A stretch of 48,114 nucleotides of DNA from Acinetobacter sp. A2 (GCF_012371325.1 NZ_JAAZQX010000021.1:1-48114); one strand, 5' to 3'. Positions 36,122 through 46,185 are shown, numbered from the stretch's first letter. The notes: generated from the letters alone by a model not told the origin. Program-made: numbers and translations.

Positions 36122-36154
36122 AACACCCCAAGGTTTACTTTGGGGTGTTTTTTT
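36122..36154 (+). terminator. Rho-independent terminator of lapA
   Basis: AACACCCCAAGG (36122-36133) and CTTTGGGGTGTT (36138-36149) pair around TTTA with one G-U pair, followed by Ts to 36154. It lies 27 bases after the lapA stop codon. Confidence 0.92.
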
Positions 36155-36276
36155 ATGCTTATGTTTTTATAGTCATCTATTCCGCTTATGATCAGATTTG
36201 AGCTGTCTTTTGACTATCTGCCTCATGCGAATCACTTTATAATAAGCATTATTTGTCTAATTCATAGGTAATTCTC

Positions 36277-36957
36277 TTGAGTATCATTGTTGCCCTCGAT
36301 GCTAAAAGCCAATATGACGCCTTAACCATTGCAGAGCAGTTGGATCCTGCATTATGTCGAGTAAAAGTTGGTAAAGAGTTATTTACCCATGAAGGTCCAA
36401 GTGTAGTTCAAGCCTTGCATGCCAAAGGTTTTGAAGTGTTTTTGGATTTAAAATTTCATGATATTCCAAACACAACTGCGCAAGCGGTCTGTGCTGCGGC
36501 AGATTTAGGTGTGTGGATGGTTAATGTGCACGCCTCTGGTGGCCGAAAAATGATGGAAACCTGCGTGGAGCGTTTAAAAGCAGGGAATTACCAAACACAA
36601 CTGATTGCGGTAACTGTATTGACGTCTATGGGGCGTGAAGATTTAAAAGACTTAGGTCTAGATATTGAGCCATTTGAGCAAGTGCAGCGATTGGCTAAAC
36701 TCACAAAAGATAGTGGTTTAGATGGGGTAGTATGTTCTGCACAAGAAGCAAAAATGTTGCGTGATACTTTGGGACAAGATTTTGCCTTAGTGACGCCAGG
36801 TATCCGCCCAGAAGGTGCTAACGCTGATGATCAAAAACGCATTGTCACACCCAAACAAGCCATGCTAGATGGTTCGACGCATTTGGTGATTGGTCGTCCA
36901 ATTACCAAATCTGAGAATCCTCGTCAAACTTTGAAAGATATTTTAGCGACGCTTTAA
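36277..36957 (+). CDS. pyrF: Orotidine 5'-phosphate decarboxylase
   Basis: PyrF makes UMP, the last step of de novo pyrimidine synthesis. The catalytic charge network lies in [18 protein letters not shown] at the N terminus and the phosphate-binding VTPGIRP and LVIGRPIT segments are all conserved. At 226 residues it is standard. Translation must start at TTG 36277 ([10 protein letters not shown]), since no ATG or GTG fits; AGG lies nine bases upstream. It has its own transcription unit here. Confidence 0.95.
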   Translation: MSIIVALDAKSQYDALTIAEQLDPALCRVKVGKELFTHEGPSVVQALHAKGFEVFLDLKFHDIPNTTAQAVCAAADLGVWMVNVHASGGRKMMETCVERLKAGNYQTQLIAVTVLTSMGREDLKDLGLDIEPFEQVQRLAKLTKDSGLDGVVCSAQEAKMLRDTLGQDFALVTPGIRPEGANADDQKRIVTPKQAMLDGSTHLVIGRPITKSENPRQTLKDILATL

Positions 36958-36964
36958 TTTTCCA

Positions 36965-37025
36965 ATCTCTGACTCTCCAAAAGAGAGATAAGCCCTCTCT
37001 CTAACTCTCTCCCAAAGGGAGAGAG
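36965..37025. repeat. Intergenic inverted-repeat element between pyrF and lysO
   Basis: Two hairpins lie side by side between convergent genes: ATCTCT (36965-36970) with AGAGAT (36984-36989), and a perfect 9-base stem CTCTCTCCC (37005-37013) with GGGAGAGAG (37017-37025) around AAA. Neither is followed by a T-run on either strand, so it looks more like a dispersed palindromic repeat than a standard terminator, although it may still stop convergent transcription. Confidence 0.65.
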
Positions 37026-37045
37026 GACAATTGTGGATTCTACTT

Positions 37046-37951
37046 TTAAATAGCAGCCAATATACTTACAGCAATGGGGGCAAGGACTGACAATACAAAT
37101 CCACTGACCATTGCATGTGGAATAAAATCATTACCACAGGCTTGTTTGACCATGGGTAAAGTCACATCCATTGCTGTTGCACCTGCAGCTGAAATTGCAG
37201 CACGTGGATAACGCCAGCCAAGTGCATACATCAACAATATTGCAAAAATCTCTCTGAATAAGTCATTCATTAACGCAATGCTACCCAACTCAGGTGTACG
37301 TAGTTCAGATACGACAATGCCACTCATAGAATAAAAGCCATAACCTTGTGACAACATCAGTAAATCTTTGAGCTGGATGGGTAGCCATAGTGCACAAAGT
37401 AACACGCCAGCGACAGAACCCATGATGCATCCAGCAGGAACCAACAATATTTTCCAATTCAACCAAGCGCGATCCAATGGTGAATAGGCAAGATCGAGTC
37501 CAATCATCCACATAAAAAATAACAGTAAGTACCACGTTTGTATCTGTGCTTGAAAATTCAAGCTATCTGTAATTTGATGCAGTGCATAACCAGCAAACAA
37601 CGCTAGAAATGCATAACTGATGTTCAGGCAGGATTTGCGTAATAAATGGAGTGACACTTTACCGTGTGTGGTTTGTATTCCAATACCTTTAAATAAAAGA
37701 TAACAGCATAGAAATGCACCCATTGAGGTGGCAAATGCAATTTGCATCGCCGTAGATAGAATCTGCACGGGTTGCTGTAGTGTGCTAAATGTCTGTGCAA
37801 ATTCAAATGCAATTGCAACGAGTAAGATATAGCTAAAATATGGCAGTAATTGAAATACAATTTTTTCAACGATAACGGGCAAGCGTTTAGCGAGTATAAA
37901 GCCTAAAAATAAAAAAAATAATAATTGGAAAATCAGCCAAAGAGATTGCAT
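37046..37951 (-). CDS. lysO: LysO-family (DUF340) lysine exporter
   Basis: This integral membrane protein of 301 residues has about eight hydrophobic segments. The C-terminal half aligns with E. coli LysO (YbjE): GYGFYSMSGIVVSEL, GSIALMNDLFREIFAILLM, AAGATAMDVTLPMVKQ and IPHAMVSGFVLSVLAPIAVSIL. LysO exports L-lysine and the toxic analogue thialysine. The N-terminal half is more diverged, so substrate is inferred from the family. It is convergent with pyrF and co-directional with the monooxygenase gene upstream. Confidence 0.82.
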   Translation of the reverse strand: MQSLWLIFQLLFFLFLGFILAKRLPVIVEKIVFQLLPYFSYILLVAIAFEFAQTFSTLQQPVQILSTAMQIAFATSMGAFLCCYLLFKGIGIQTTHGKVSLHLLRKSCLNISYAFLALFAGYALHQITDSLNFQAQIQTWYLLLFFMWMIGLDLAYSPLDRAWLNWKILLVPAGCIMGSVAGVLLCALWLPIQLKDLLMLSQGYGFYSMSGIVVSELRTPELGSIALMNDLFREIFAILLMYALGWRYPRAAISAAGATAMDVTLPMVKQACGNDFIPHAMVSGFVLSVLAPIAVSILAAI

Positions 37952-38020
37952 GACATCAACAGGTGAGAAGGTGGATTGAACACCTGTTGATTATGCCTAT
38001 TCAAATGACAAAGCGGAACT

Positions 38021-39499
38021 TTATGCTGCTTTACTGATTAATCTAAAATCACTTGGATGCAGGGATTTGGTTTGAAGCCAGTATTTCCAAGTATAAGCTG
38101 GCCAAAGCGCAAAGTTTTTGCCACCATCTTGTTGATACCAACTCACACAGCCAGATTGCCAAACGGTGTTGTTTAGCATTGCTTCAACTTTTTGATTAAA
38201 TTGATCTTGCACTTGATCTTTAACCACAATCGCCTGAGCATGCGATTGATTCACTAAATCCATCATTTGCAAAATATAATCGACTTGCGCTTCAATCATA
38301 AAGATAACTGAGTTATGTGCTAACACTGTATTTGGTCCAAGTAACTGGAACAAGTTTGGAAACCCTTTGTGGCTAATGCCGTAATAGCTTTCTGCGCCAT
38401 CTTTCCAAGCATGTTTAAGATCAATGCCATGCTCGCCAATACAACTAAATGGCTGTAAATAAATACGTGGGTCGGTAATAAAACCTGTGCCATAAATCAA
38501 ACAATCTATTTTACGTGTTTGACCATCGGCAGTAATGATACTGTCCTCAGTCAACTCTTGAATGGCATCAGTGACTAGCTCAACATTTTTACGGTTAAAG
38601 GTCGGAAAGTATTTGTTAGAGACCAAAATGCGTTTGCATCCCATAATATAATCAGGGATGAGCTTTTCTGCCAATTGTTTGTCTTTGACCTGATAACGGA
38701 TATACGCTTCTGCTAGCTTCTGAGTGTATTTCATCACACTGGGTTGCATGATTGGAATTGCACGTGATTCATTTGACCAATATAAACGAGCGCGATGCAG
38801 CTTTCTAAACCAGTCTAGTCGCTGAAAGATTTTTTTCTCTAAAGCTAAATACTTACGTTCATCCCTCGGAATAACCCAAGCTGCGGTCCGTTGCATTACA
38901 TACAATTGTTTGACTGTTGGTGCAATTTCGGGAATATACTGAATGGCGCTACCGCCTGTGCCAATAGAGGCCACCACTTTGCCGTTTAAGTTGTATTGAT
39001 GATCCCATTGCGAGGAATGAAAAACTTTGCCCTTAAATTTTTCAATGCCTTTAATTTTAGGAATTTGCGGAACATGCAGTGGGCCAGAGGCCAAAATTAA
39101 ATATTGGCAACTTAATTGTTTGCCATCTTTTAAAGCAATGTGCCACACACAGTCTTTTTCCTGATATTCGGTATGCACCACTTCGCTATTGAATTGACAA
39201 TAGTCACGTAAATTAAACTGTTGCACCACATCCTGAATATATTGAAAAATTTCTGGTGCTTCTGCGTAGCGTTTGCTCCAGTCGGTTTTTGGTGCAAAAG
39301 ACAATGAATATAGATGCGATTGCACATCACAGGCAGCGCCAGGGTATTGATTTTCACGCCAAGTTCCGCCCACTTCATTGGATTTTTCTAAAATCACAAA
39401 ATTTTGAATATTGCGTTGTAATAGACGAATCGCCATGGCTAAGCCACCAAAGCCTGCACCAATAATTGCGACTTGATAATGAGCTACTGCATCCTGCAT
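38021..39499 (-). CDS. Flavin-containing Baeyer-Villiger-type monooxygenase
   Basis: Residues 10-18 form an FAD-binding Rossmann motif (IIGAGFGGL), and a second dinucleotide motif, GTGGSA, follows at about 178 for NADPH. Between them FKGKVFHSSQWDH fits the Baeyer-Villiger fingerprint FxGxxxHxxxW. GTGFITDP near residue 350 is also family-typical. At 492 residues it is normal. The enzyme likely oxidises ketones to esters or hydroxylates a hydrophobic substrate; the substrate is unknown. A divergent AraC regulator 106-154 bases away suggests inducible expression. Confidence 0.87.
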   Translation of the reverse strand: MQDAVAHYQVAIIGAGFGGLAMAIRLLQRNIQNFVILEKSNEVGGTWRENQYPGAACDVQSHLYSLSFAPKTDWSKRYAEAPEIFQYIQDVVQQFNLRDYCQFNSEVVHTEYQEKDCVWHIALKDGKQLSCQYLILASGPLHVPQIPKIKGIEKFKGKVFHSSQWDHQYNLNGKVVASIGTGGSAIQYIPEIAPTVKQLYVMQRTAAWVIPRDERKYLALEKKIFQRLDWFRKLHRARLYWSNESRAIPIMQPSVMKYTQKLAEAYIRYQVKDKQLAEKLIPDYIMGCKRILVSNKYFPTFNRKNVELVTDAIQELTEDSIITADGQTRKIDCLIYGTGFITDPRIYLQPFSCIGEHGIDLKHAWKDGAESYYGISHKGFPNLFQLLGPNTVLAHNSVIFMIEAQVDYILQMMDLVNQSHAQAIVVKDQVQDQFNQKVEAMLNNTVWQSGCVSWYQQDGGKNFALWPAYTWKYWLQTKSLHPSDFRLISKAA

Positions 39500-39653
39500 G
39501 AAGACATCCTTATATTTATTTTGTTTGACTCAGGATAGAATAACCCGATGCCTGACAACATGATCGTGCTGACATAAAAATTGATATTTTCGGCAATTTC
39601 TATCTGTGGGTGAATCAGGTAAAAAGGATATTCTATTTCGCACTGTTCATTTT

Positions 39654-40661
39654 ATGAAAAGATCTATACTTGGCTTGATGTATTTAATACAAGGCATGCG
39701 TAAAGCAGGCGTTGATGTCGATGCAAAATTGCAAAGTATCGGCTTGCGTGCAGACGCATTGGACACCAGTTCGGTGATTCATCCAAGTCTGGAATGGGAT
39801 ATTTTAAAAGTCATTGGTGCGGATGTTGAACCTGAAATGGGGCTGTTTATTGGACAGCATTATGCCTTGGCAGGTTATGGTCCTTTGCTGATGTTATTGG
39901 TGACCAGTCCTAATATTGCAACAGCATTAGAAAAGGGGATTCAATATCAGGGCTTGACCCATTTGAGTGGTCAATTGAGTTTGCAGCATCAAGCACAACA
40001 GATTGCACTGTGCTATCAACCGAACGATCTGCACAGCAGTTTAGGGATACTACGCGCACAATGTGAAATTTCAGGCACATTTAAGTTTATTCAAGACCTT
40101 TATAAAATGATGGGCTTGAGCGCACCACGTATTCGCATAGAATTACCCTTTGCACAGCCGCAGCAAAGTGAAGTGTTGCAAACCTTTTATGATTATTATG
40201 GCCAAGACATTGTCTTTAATCAGCCTCAAGCCGCATTTTGGTTTGATGATGTAGTGTTGAATGCACGTATTCCATCTGCAGATGCAGTAACGTTTAGTAG
40301 CTACGAAGCTAAATGTATTGTAGAGCTAGACCGCTTAAAATTAGAAGACAATACGCCTTCAGTGGTGCAACGTGTTAAAGATTATTTAGAGCTGCAACAG
40401 GGCAGTATGCCTAGCATGGCAGAAACAGCACAGGCCTTACAAATTCCAGAGCGGACGTTAAGGCACCAACTGCAACAATTGAACACCAGTTACAAACAAA
40501 TTCGTGAAGATTTAATCAAAGATAAAGCACTGCGTTTAATTGAATATCAGGAGTATTCAATTGAAGTGATTGCAGAACTGTTGGGTTATTCGGAGCCTGC
40601 GGCATTTAACCATGCCTTTAAGCGCTGGTTTGGGCAAAGCCCACGCCAATATACCAAATAG
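39654..40661 (+). CDS. AraC-family transcriptional regulator
   Basis: The C-terminal AraC DNA-binding domain has two helix-turn-helix units: SMAETAQALQIPERTLRHQLQQ and SIEVIAELLGYSEPAAFNHAFKRWFGQSPRQY. The N-terminal 200 residues match the arabinose-binding-like domain of regulators such as OruR. ATG 39654 gives 335 residues, the usual size; the frame is open to GTG 39606, and no ribosome site decides. It diverges from the Baeyer-Villiger monooxygenase gene, its most likely target. Confidence 0.88.
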   Translation: MKRSILGLMYLIQGMRKAGVDVDAKLQSIGLRADALDTSSVIHPSLEWDILKVIGADVEPEMGLFIGQHYALAGYGPLLMLLVTSPNIATALEKGIQYQGLTHLSGQLSLQHQAQQIALCYQPNDLHSSLGILRAQCEISGTFKFIQDLYKMMGLSAPRIRIELPFAQPQQSEVLQTFYDYYGQDIVFNQPQAAFWFDDVVLNARIPSADAVTFSSYEAKCIVELDRLKLEDNTPSVVQRVKDYLELQQGSMPSMAETAQALQIPERTLRHQLQQLNTSYKQIREDLIKDKALRLIEYQEYSIEVIAELLGYSEPAAFNHAFKRWFGQSPRQYTK

Positions 40662-40756
40662 CCTGTGTTTAGCTGAAGTATTCAGCAAACCTATGCCAAA
40701 GTGTTATATCTCGTGATTCGATCTTCGTTATAATCTATTTGCCCAAACAAGTATCC

Positions 40757-41917
40757 ATGAATATGTCTGATTTTAATTCACCACACAATACAGCCTTTAA
40801 TCCACTGTCACCTGCAGAGCGTTACGCACAAGCGATTGCATCTGGGCAGTTCATGCCAGATGATGCACAGGCGCAGGCTGTACACGAACTTGACCGTGTG
40901 TGGCAGGAATTAATTCAACGCTATAAAGCTTCAAAAAAAGCATTTCGACGTTTTCGTCGTCAGACTGCGCCACAAGGTGTTTATATGTGGGGCGGTGTAG
41001 GTCGTGGTAAAACATGGTTGATGGATCAGTTCTATGATTCCGTTCCGTTTCGTCGCAAAACTCGCATGCACTTTCACCATTTTATGCAATATGTGCATCG
41101 TGAACTCAACAAACTTTCAGGGCAGCGTAATCCCTTAGACTCTGTTGCAGATCAAATTTATAAAGATGCAGTGGTGATTTGTTTTGATGAGTTTTTCGTT
41201 TCAAACGTCACCGATGCGATGATTTTGAGTGATTTATTCCAGAAACTGTTCCATCGTGGGATTACTTTGGTCGCAACTTCAAATATTGCTCCAGATGGTT
41301 TGTATAAAAATGGCATCCACCGTGACCGTTTTATTCCAACCATTGAAATGGTGAAAAAGCATTGTCAGGTACTCAATGTCGATGCTGGGGTAGATTATCG
41401 TTTACGTGTATTAAAACAAGCTCAGTTGTTTAAATCGCCACTCAGCCATGATAACCAAAACTGGATGGCGCAGCGTTTCAGTGCATTGACCAATACCCAG
41501 CAGCATTCATCTGAACCGATTATTATTAATCAGCGTACTGTAGAAACCATTGCACATACTGAAGATGTGTTGTGGTGTGAGTTTTCTGAACTGTGCTTTA
41601 AGCCACGTAGTCCTGCAGACTTTATTGAAATTGCCAATATCTATAATACAGTATTGGTCAGCAATGTACCGCATTTGACTGATTTCTTGTCTGAAGGCAC
41701 ACGTCGTTTTATTTACTTGGTTGATGAATTCTATGACCGTGGGGTAAAACTGTTATTGACCTCAGAAGATTCGATTATCGAAATTTATCAGGGCGAAAAG
41801 TTAGCATTTGAAATTGAACGCACGCGTTCACGTTTATTGGAAATGCAATCCGATGACTATTTAAATGCAGAACACCGCCAAATACAGGCAACAGAAGCCG
41901 AACAGCAAATTAGTTGA
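40757..41917 (+). CDS. zapE: Cell-division-associated ATPase ZapE (AFG1 family)
   Basis: ZapE is an AFG1-like P-loop ATPase that acts at the division site in E. coli. Walker A is GGVGRGKTWLMD, preceded by GVYMW; Walker B is VICFDEFFVSNVTDAMIL. FHHFMQYVHRELN, VATSNIAPDGLYKNGIHRDRFIP and YLVDEFYDRGVKLLLTSE are hallmark segments. ATG 40757 and ATG 40763 both fit, giving about 386 residues. A TATAAT at 40730-40735 may be the -10 element. A strong terminator follows. Confidence 0.92.
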   Translation: MNMSDFNSPHNTAFNPLSPAERYAQAIASGQFMPDDAQAQAVHELDRVWQELIQRYKASKKAFRRFRRQTAPQGVYMWGGVGRGKTWLMDQFYDSVPFRRKTRMHFHHFMQYVHRELNKLSGQRNPLDSVADQIYKDAVVICFDEFFVSNVTDAMILSDLFQKLFHRGITLVATSNIAPDGLYKNGIHRDRFIPTIEMVKKHCQVLNVDAGVDYRLRVLKQAQLFKSPLSHDNQNWMAQRFSALTNTQQHSSEPIIINQRTVETIAHTEDVLWCEFSELCFKPRSPADFIEIANIYNTVLVSNVPHLTDFLSEGTRRFIYLVDEFYDRGVKLLLTSEDSIIEIYQGEKLAFEIERTRSRLLEMQSDDYLNAEHRQIQATEAEQQIS

Positions 41918-41920
41918 TTT

Positions 41921-41948
41921 TAAAGCGCCTAGAATTAGGCGCTTTTTT
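41921..41948 (+). terminator. Rho-independent terminator of zapE
   Basis: AAAGCGCCTA (41922-41931) and TAGGCGCTTT (41936-41945) form a perfect 10-base stem with a GAAT loop and a T-run. It starts four bases after the zapE stop codon. Confidence 0.95.
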
Positions 41949-42274
41949 ATGTTAGAAATTCAGTGACTGCTGGTTTTATCGACATTTTGTCATAAACATG
42001 GCTTAATCTTGTGGTGTTGAAATAGGACTGTCGATGGTTTTTACAACAAAATCTGAACTTAAGTCTAATTTCGACATTTCAAAAACTTTATACACTGTGA
42101 AAGTGTATTTATATGAATAATAATGTCATGTTTCAGATCAGAATTTCAGGTGTTTATTGTTACTCATCTTGTAATAAATGATCGTTATTTTGAAATGTGA
42201 TAATACTATTCAGCTAAATATAAATCAGTATACTAGAATCTCTTGTATAAAAAGTAGCAATATCAGGAAAGACA
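41949..42274 (+). other. Gene-free region upstream of glcB
   Basis: These 326 A+T-rich bases contain no credible reading frame. They presumably hold the glcB promoter and control sites. Possible -10 elements are GATAAT preceded by TGT (42196-42204) and TATACT (42229-42234), but neither has a good -35 partner. AGGAAAG at 42265-42271 is the ribosome site. Confidence 0.6.
42246..42258 (+). promoter_or_regulatory. 13-base motif shared by glcB and aldehyde dehydrogenase leaders, copy 1
   Basis: TATAAAAAGTAGC lies 16 bases before the glcB ATG. The identical 13 bases lie 14 bases before the aldehyde dehydrogenase ATG at 44615-44627. TATAAA could act as a -10 element giving very short leaders, or the motif could be a common translational feature. 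Only sequence identity and position are seen. Confidence 0.35.
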
Positions 42275-44440
42275 ATGACTGCACGTATTCAAAAAGGCAA
42301 GTTAGCGATTGCTAAAGAACTTTACGATTTCATCGAAAATGAAGCACTACCAGGTTCTGGTTTAGACAGTGATGCATACTGGAAAAACTTTGAGCAAGTC
42401 GTTGTCGATCTTAGCCCTAAGAACAAAGCGTTACTTGCAAAGCGTGACGAGCTTCAGGCTAAAATTGATGAATGGCACCGCAATAATACATTTGAATTAG
42501 AAGCTTACAAAGCTTTCTTGACTGAAATTGGCTACTTATTACCAGAAGTAGAAGATTTTCAAATTACCACCGAAAATGTTGATGAAGAAATCTCATTATT
42601 GGCTGGTCCACAACTCGTAGTACCTGTACGTAACGCACGTTACTGCTTGAACGCAGCAAACGCACGTTGGGGTTCGTTATACGACGCACTTTACGGTTTT
42701 GACGTTATTTCTGAAGAAAATGGCGCAGAAAAAGGTAAAGGCTATAACCCAGTTCGTGGTGAAAAAGTAATTGCATTTGCGAAAAACTTCTTAAACGAAA
42801 CTTTCCCATTGGCGCAAGGCTCACATGCCGATGCGACTAAATATGCTGTAGATGCAAACAAACTTGTAGTAAGCCTTAAAGATGGTTCTACAACAACACT
42901 TGCAAATGAAGCATTATTTGTTGGTTACAACGGTGAAGCTGCTGCTCCAACAGAAATCGTATTCAAAAATAATGGTCTGCACGTTGTAGTTCAAATTGAT
43001 GCAACTAGTCCAATTGGCCAAACAGATGCAGCTGGTGTAAAAGACGTTGTTCTTGAAGCTGCTGTAACGACAATTCAAGACTTGGAAGACTCAATTGCAG
43101 CTGTAGATGCTGAAGAAAAAGTTGAAGGCTACCGTAACTGGTTAGGTCTAATGAAAGGTACTTTATCAGAGTCAATCGAGAAAAATGGCAAAACCATGAC
43201 TCGTACATTGAACGCTGACCGTACTTTCAAAAACCTAGAAGGCGGTGAAACTAAAGTTCATGGTCGTTCATTAATGTTACTACGTAACGTAGGTCACTTA
43301 ATGACTAACCCTGCAATTTTGGTTGATGGTCAAGAAATCTATGAAGGGATCATGGACGCATTGATCACTCCATTATTGACTTTTGCTGACATTCGCGGTG
43401 AAAACACGATCAAGAACTCACGTCAAGGTTCTATGTACATCGTGAAACCAAAAATGCATGGTCCAGATGAAGTTGCATTTGCAGTTGAATTGTTTGAACG
43501 TGCTGAACAAGTGCTTGGCTTGCCTGCGAAGACTTTGAAAATCGGTATCATGGATGAAGAGCGTCGTACTTCTGTAAACTTGAAAAACTGTATTGCTCAA
43601 GCTAAAGACCGTACTATCTTCATTAACACTGGTTTCATGGACCGTACAGGTGACGAAATCCATACGTTCATGGAAGCAGGTCCATTCGTTCGTAAAGGCG
43701 AAGTAAAAGGTCAAATTTGGTTCCCAGCGTATGAAAACCGTAACGTGATGATCGGTTTGAAAGCAGGTTTACGTGGTAAAGCACAAATTGGTAAAGGCAT
43801 GTGGCCAAAACCAGACATGCTTTTAGACATGTATAAAACCAAAACTGAACATCCTGAAGCGGGTGCAAGCTGTGCATGGGTTCCATCACCTACAGGTGCT
43901 GTGATTCACGCTATCCACTATCACCAAGTGAACGTAGCAGACCGTCAACAAGAATTGTTGGCAACTGAGCCTTTATCTTTAGATGACTTGTTAACTCCGC
44001 CATTGGCGAAAGACACTAACTGGTCTGACGAAGAAAAAACTAAAGAGCTTGAAAACAACTGTCAAGGTATCTTGGGTTACGTTGTACGTTGGGTAGATTT
44101 AGGTGTAGGTTGTTCTAAAGTTCCAGACATCAACGATGTTGGTTTGATGGAAGACCGTGCAACTTTACGTATTTCTTCGCAGCACGTTGCCAACTGGTTA
44201 CGTCACGGTATCGTGACAAGTGAGCAAGTTGAGGAAGTAATGCAGCGTATGGCTAAAATTGTGGATCAGCAAAACGCTAACGATCCATTATATACGCCAA
44301 TGTCTAACGACTTTGAGAACAACATCGCATTCCAAGCTGCGTCTGACTTAATCTTTAAAGGTGGTGAGCAACCTTCTGGTTATACAGAGCCACTTTTACA
44401 CGCTGCGCGTTTAAAATTAAAAGGTTATACAGGTGACTAA
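42275..44440 (+). CDS. glcB: Malate synthase G
   Basis: Malate synthase G condenses glyoxylate with acetyl-CoA to malate in the glyoxylate route, allowing growth on acetate or fatty acids. At 721 residues it is the long G form. Conserved segments include [76 protein letters not shown] with the metal-binding acidic residues, and the [20 protein letters not shown] region. Codon use is highly biased, suggesting strong expression. It has its own promoter region and terminator. Confidence 0.97.
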   Translation: MTARIQKGKLAIAKELYDFIENEALPGSGLDSDAYWKNFEQVVVDLSPKNKALLAKRDELQAKIDEWHRNNTFELEAYKAFLTEIGYLLPEVEDFQITTENVDEEISLLAGPQLVVPVRNARYCLNAANARWGSLYDALYGFDVISEENGAEKGKGYNPVRGEKVIAFAKNFLNETFPLAQGSHADATKYAVDANKLVVSLKDGSTTTLANEALFVGYNGEAAAPTEIVFKNNGLHVVVQIDATSPIGQTDAAGVKDVVLEAAVTTIQDLEDSIAAVDAEEKVEGYRNWLGLMKGTLSESIEKNGKTMTRTLNADRTFKNLEGGETKVHGRSLMLLRNVGHLMTNPAILVDGQEIYEGIMDALITPLLTFADIRGENTIKNSRQGSMYIVKPKMHGPDEVAFAVELFERAEQVLGLPAKTLKIGIMDEERRTSVNLKNCIAQAKDRTIFINTGFMDRTGDEIHTFMEAGPFVRKGEVKGQIWFPAYENRNVMIGLKAGLRGKAQIGKGMWPKPDMLLDMYKTKTEHPEAGASCAWVPSPTGAVIHAIHYHQVNVADRQQELLATEPLSLDDLLTPPLAKDTNWSDEEKTKELENNCQGILGYVVRWVDLGVGCSKVPDINDVGLMEDRATLRISSQHVANWLRHGIVTSEQVEEVMQRMAKIVDQQNANDPLYTPMSNDFENNIAFQAASDLIFKGGEQPSGYTEPLLHAARLKLKGYTGD

Positions 44441-44485
44441 TCCTTTGGGAATGATTGTTCACTGATTGTGTATTACAAACAAATG

Positions 44486-44506
44486 AGCCTCTTCGGAGGC
44501 TTTTTT
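44486..44506 (+). terminator. Rho-independent terminator of glcB
   Basis: AGCCTC (44486-44491) and GAGGCT (44496-44501) pair around a TTCG tetraloop closed by C-G, an exceptionally stable loop, followed by six Ts. It lies 45 bases after the glcB stop. Confidence 0.92.
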
Positions 44507-44614
44507 GTTGTCTATATTTAGCCTATGGTTTCTTGAAAATTTTGCAGAGGAATGGTTACAGGATGTACTTGCAGCTAGAAAAGCATCACGCTGCGGAGTA
44601 GAGTGGAAGCTATA

Positions 44615-44627
44615 TATAAAAAGTAGC
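44615..44627 (+). promoter_or_regulatory. 13-base motif shared by glcB and aldehyde dehydrogenase leaders, copy 2
   Basis: This is the second copy of TATAAAAAGTAGC, here followed by AAGGA (44630-44634), the ribosome site, and ATG 44642. See 42246-42258 for the first copy. Confidence 0.35.
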
Positions 44628-44641
44628 GCAAGGACAAATAC

Positions 44642-46084
44642 ATGCCAGCATATCAAGGTTTGAATCAACAATTTATTGGTGGACATTGGACGACTGGCAC
44701 ATCAACCAAGACCATAACCAATAGCAATCCTTATCAGCAAACTGTGATTTTTGAGATGCAGGCTGCCAGTGTAGTAGATGTTGATAGTGCCTATAGTGCG
44801 GCACAAAAAGCCTTTGATGAACAGGTGATTAAATCAGCTGAAGTGCGTAAGCAAGTCATTACCAAATTACAGCAAGTCATTCAGCAGCGACGAGAAGAAA
44901 TTGTACAATGGCTGATTGATGAGTCAGGCAGTACTCGTTTAAAAGCCAATATTGAGGTGGATGCTGCACTAGGGATTATTCAAGAAGCTGCACAATTTCC
45001 TGATCAAATGACGACCACACCATTAGAAAGTAAAGATCCTCAAGTACGCAGTTTTGTTTTGCGCAAGCCTTTGGGTGTTATTGCAGTGATTAGCCCTTGG
45101 AATTTTCCATTTCATTTATCTATGCGTTCGGTGGTCACAGCAATTGCTTGCGCCAATAGTGTAGTGTTGAAACCTGCCAGCGACACACCAGTCACAGGTG
45201 GAACACTCTTGGGTAAATTGTTTGAAGAGGCAGGTTTACCTGCAGGCGTACTGAATGTCGTGGTTGGGGCTAGCCATGAAATAGGCGATTATTTTGTTGA
45301 GCATGCTACGCCTAAAATGATTTCCTTTACTGGTTCTACAGCAGTTGGGCAGCGTGTAGGGCAAAAGGCAGTAGGGGGAGAAACACTGAAACGTGTTGCG
45401 TTAGAACTTGGTGGCAATGCACCTTTGGTCATTTTAGATGATGCCAATGTCGATTTAGCTGTGGAACTTACGGTAATGGGTCGATTTTTACATCAGGGGC
45501 AAATTTGCATGAGTACCAATCGGGTTATTGTCGATCAGTCGATTTATGCTGTGTATATCGATAAGTTATTAGTACGTGCACAGCAATTGGTGGTGGGTGA
45601 TCCTAATGCAGAAAATACACTCATCGGTCCAATCATTAATTCAGAGCAAGTAAAAAAACATCAGCAAATCATTCAGAAAGCAAAAGCTCAGGGCGCTGAA
45701 TTAATTTATGAAGGTGGCGTAAACGGAAATCTAGTGGCACCACATATTTTTGTAAATGTTGATGCCAAGGCTGAGATTGTGCAGCATGAAAGTTTTGGGC
45801 CAATATTACCAATTTTGCAGGCCGAAAATGAAGTACATGCCTTGCAATTAGCGAACCAAACCCAATACGGGTTATCTGCAGCAGTATGTACAGCAAATTT
45901 AGAGCGTGGCATTGATTTTGCTGCGCAGCTCGATGTGGGGATGACGCATATAAACGGTATTACCGTTGCCGATCATGCCAATGCACCGTTTGGTGGAGAG
46001 AAGAACTCAGGTTTAGGTCGTTTTAATGGTCGCTGGATATTTGAAGAGTTTACTCGAACACATTGGATGACGTGTCCCGCTTAA
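44642..46084 (+). CDS. NAD(P)-dependent aldehyde dehydrogenase
   Basis: ALDH-superfamily enzyme of 480 residues that oxidises aldehydes to acids. The cofactor fold shows SPWNFPFHLSMRSV, FTGSTAVGQRVG and the active-site Glu in LELGGNAPLVILDDANVD; the catalytic Cys lies in GQICMSTNR. ESFGPILPILQ and PFGGEKNSGLGRF complete the signature. The overall pattern resembles the benzaldehyde/vanillin dehydrogenase branch, but substrate is not determinable. It follows glcB but has its own leader; AAGGA lies seven bases before the ATG. Confidence 0.9.
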   Translation: MPAYQGLNQQFIGGHWTTGTSTKTITNSNPYQQTVIFEMQAASVVDVDSAYSAAQKAFDEQVIKSAEVRKQVITKLQQVIQQRREEIVQWLIDESGSTRLKANIEVDAALGIIQEAAQFPDQMTTTPLESKDPQVRSFVLRKPLGVIAVISPWNFPFHLSMRSVVTAIACANSVVLKPASDTPVTGGTLLGKLFEEAGLPAGVLNVVVGASHEIGDYFVEHATPKMISFTGSTAVGQRVGQKAVGGETLKRVALELGGNAPLVILDDANVDLAVELTVMGRFLHQGQICMSTNRVIVDQSIYAVYIDKLLVRAQQLVVGDPNAENTLIGPIINSEQVKKHQQIIQKAKAQGAELIYEGGVNGNLVAPHIFVNVDAKAEIVQHESFGPILPILQAENEVHALQLANQTQYGLSAAVCTANLERGIDFAAQLDVGMTHINGITVADHANAPFGGEKNSGLGRFNGRWIFEEFTRTHWMTCPA

Positions 46085-46185
46085 AGATGGCTGTTTGCAA
46101 GCATATTGCGCTTAAACATGCTGAGTGCATGGGTAAGCGGTAATATGCGTGATATAGTAAATTTGTCTTTTTATACAAGTTAAAT

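Noticed and set aside
40672..40686. Hairpin GCTGAA-GTA-TTCAGC after the AraC gene as a terminator
   Set aside because: The stem is short and there is no T-run on either strand, so I did not list it as a feature.
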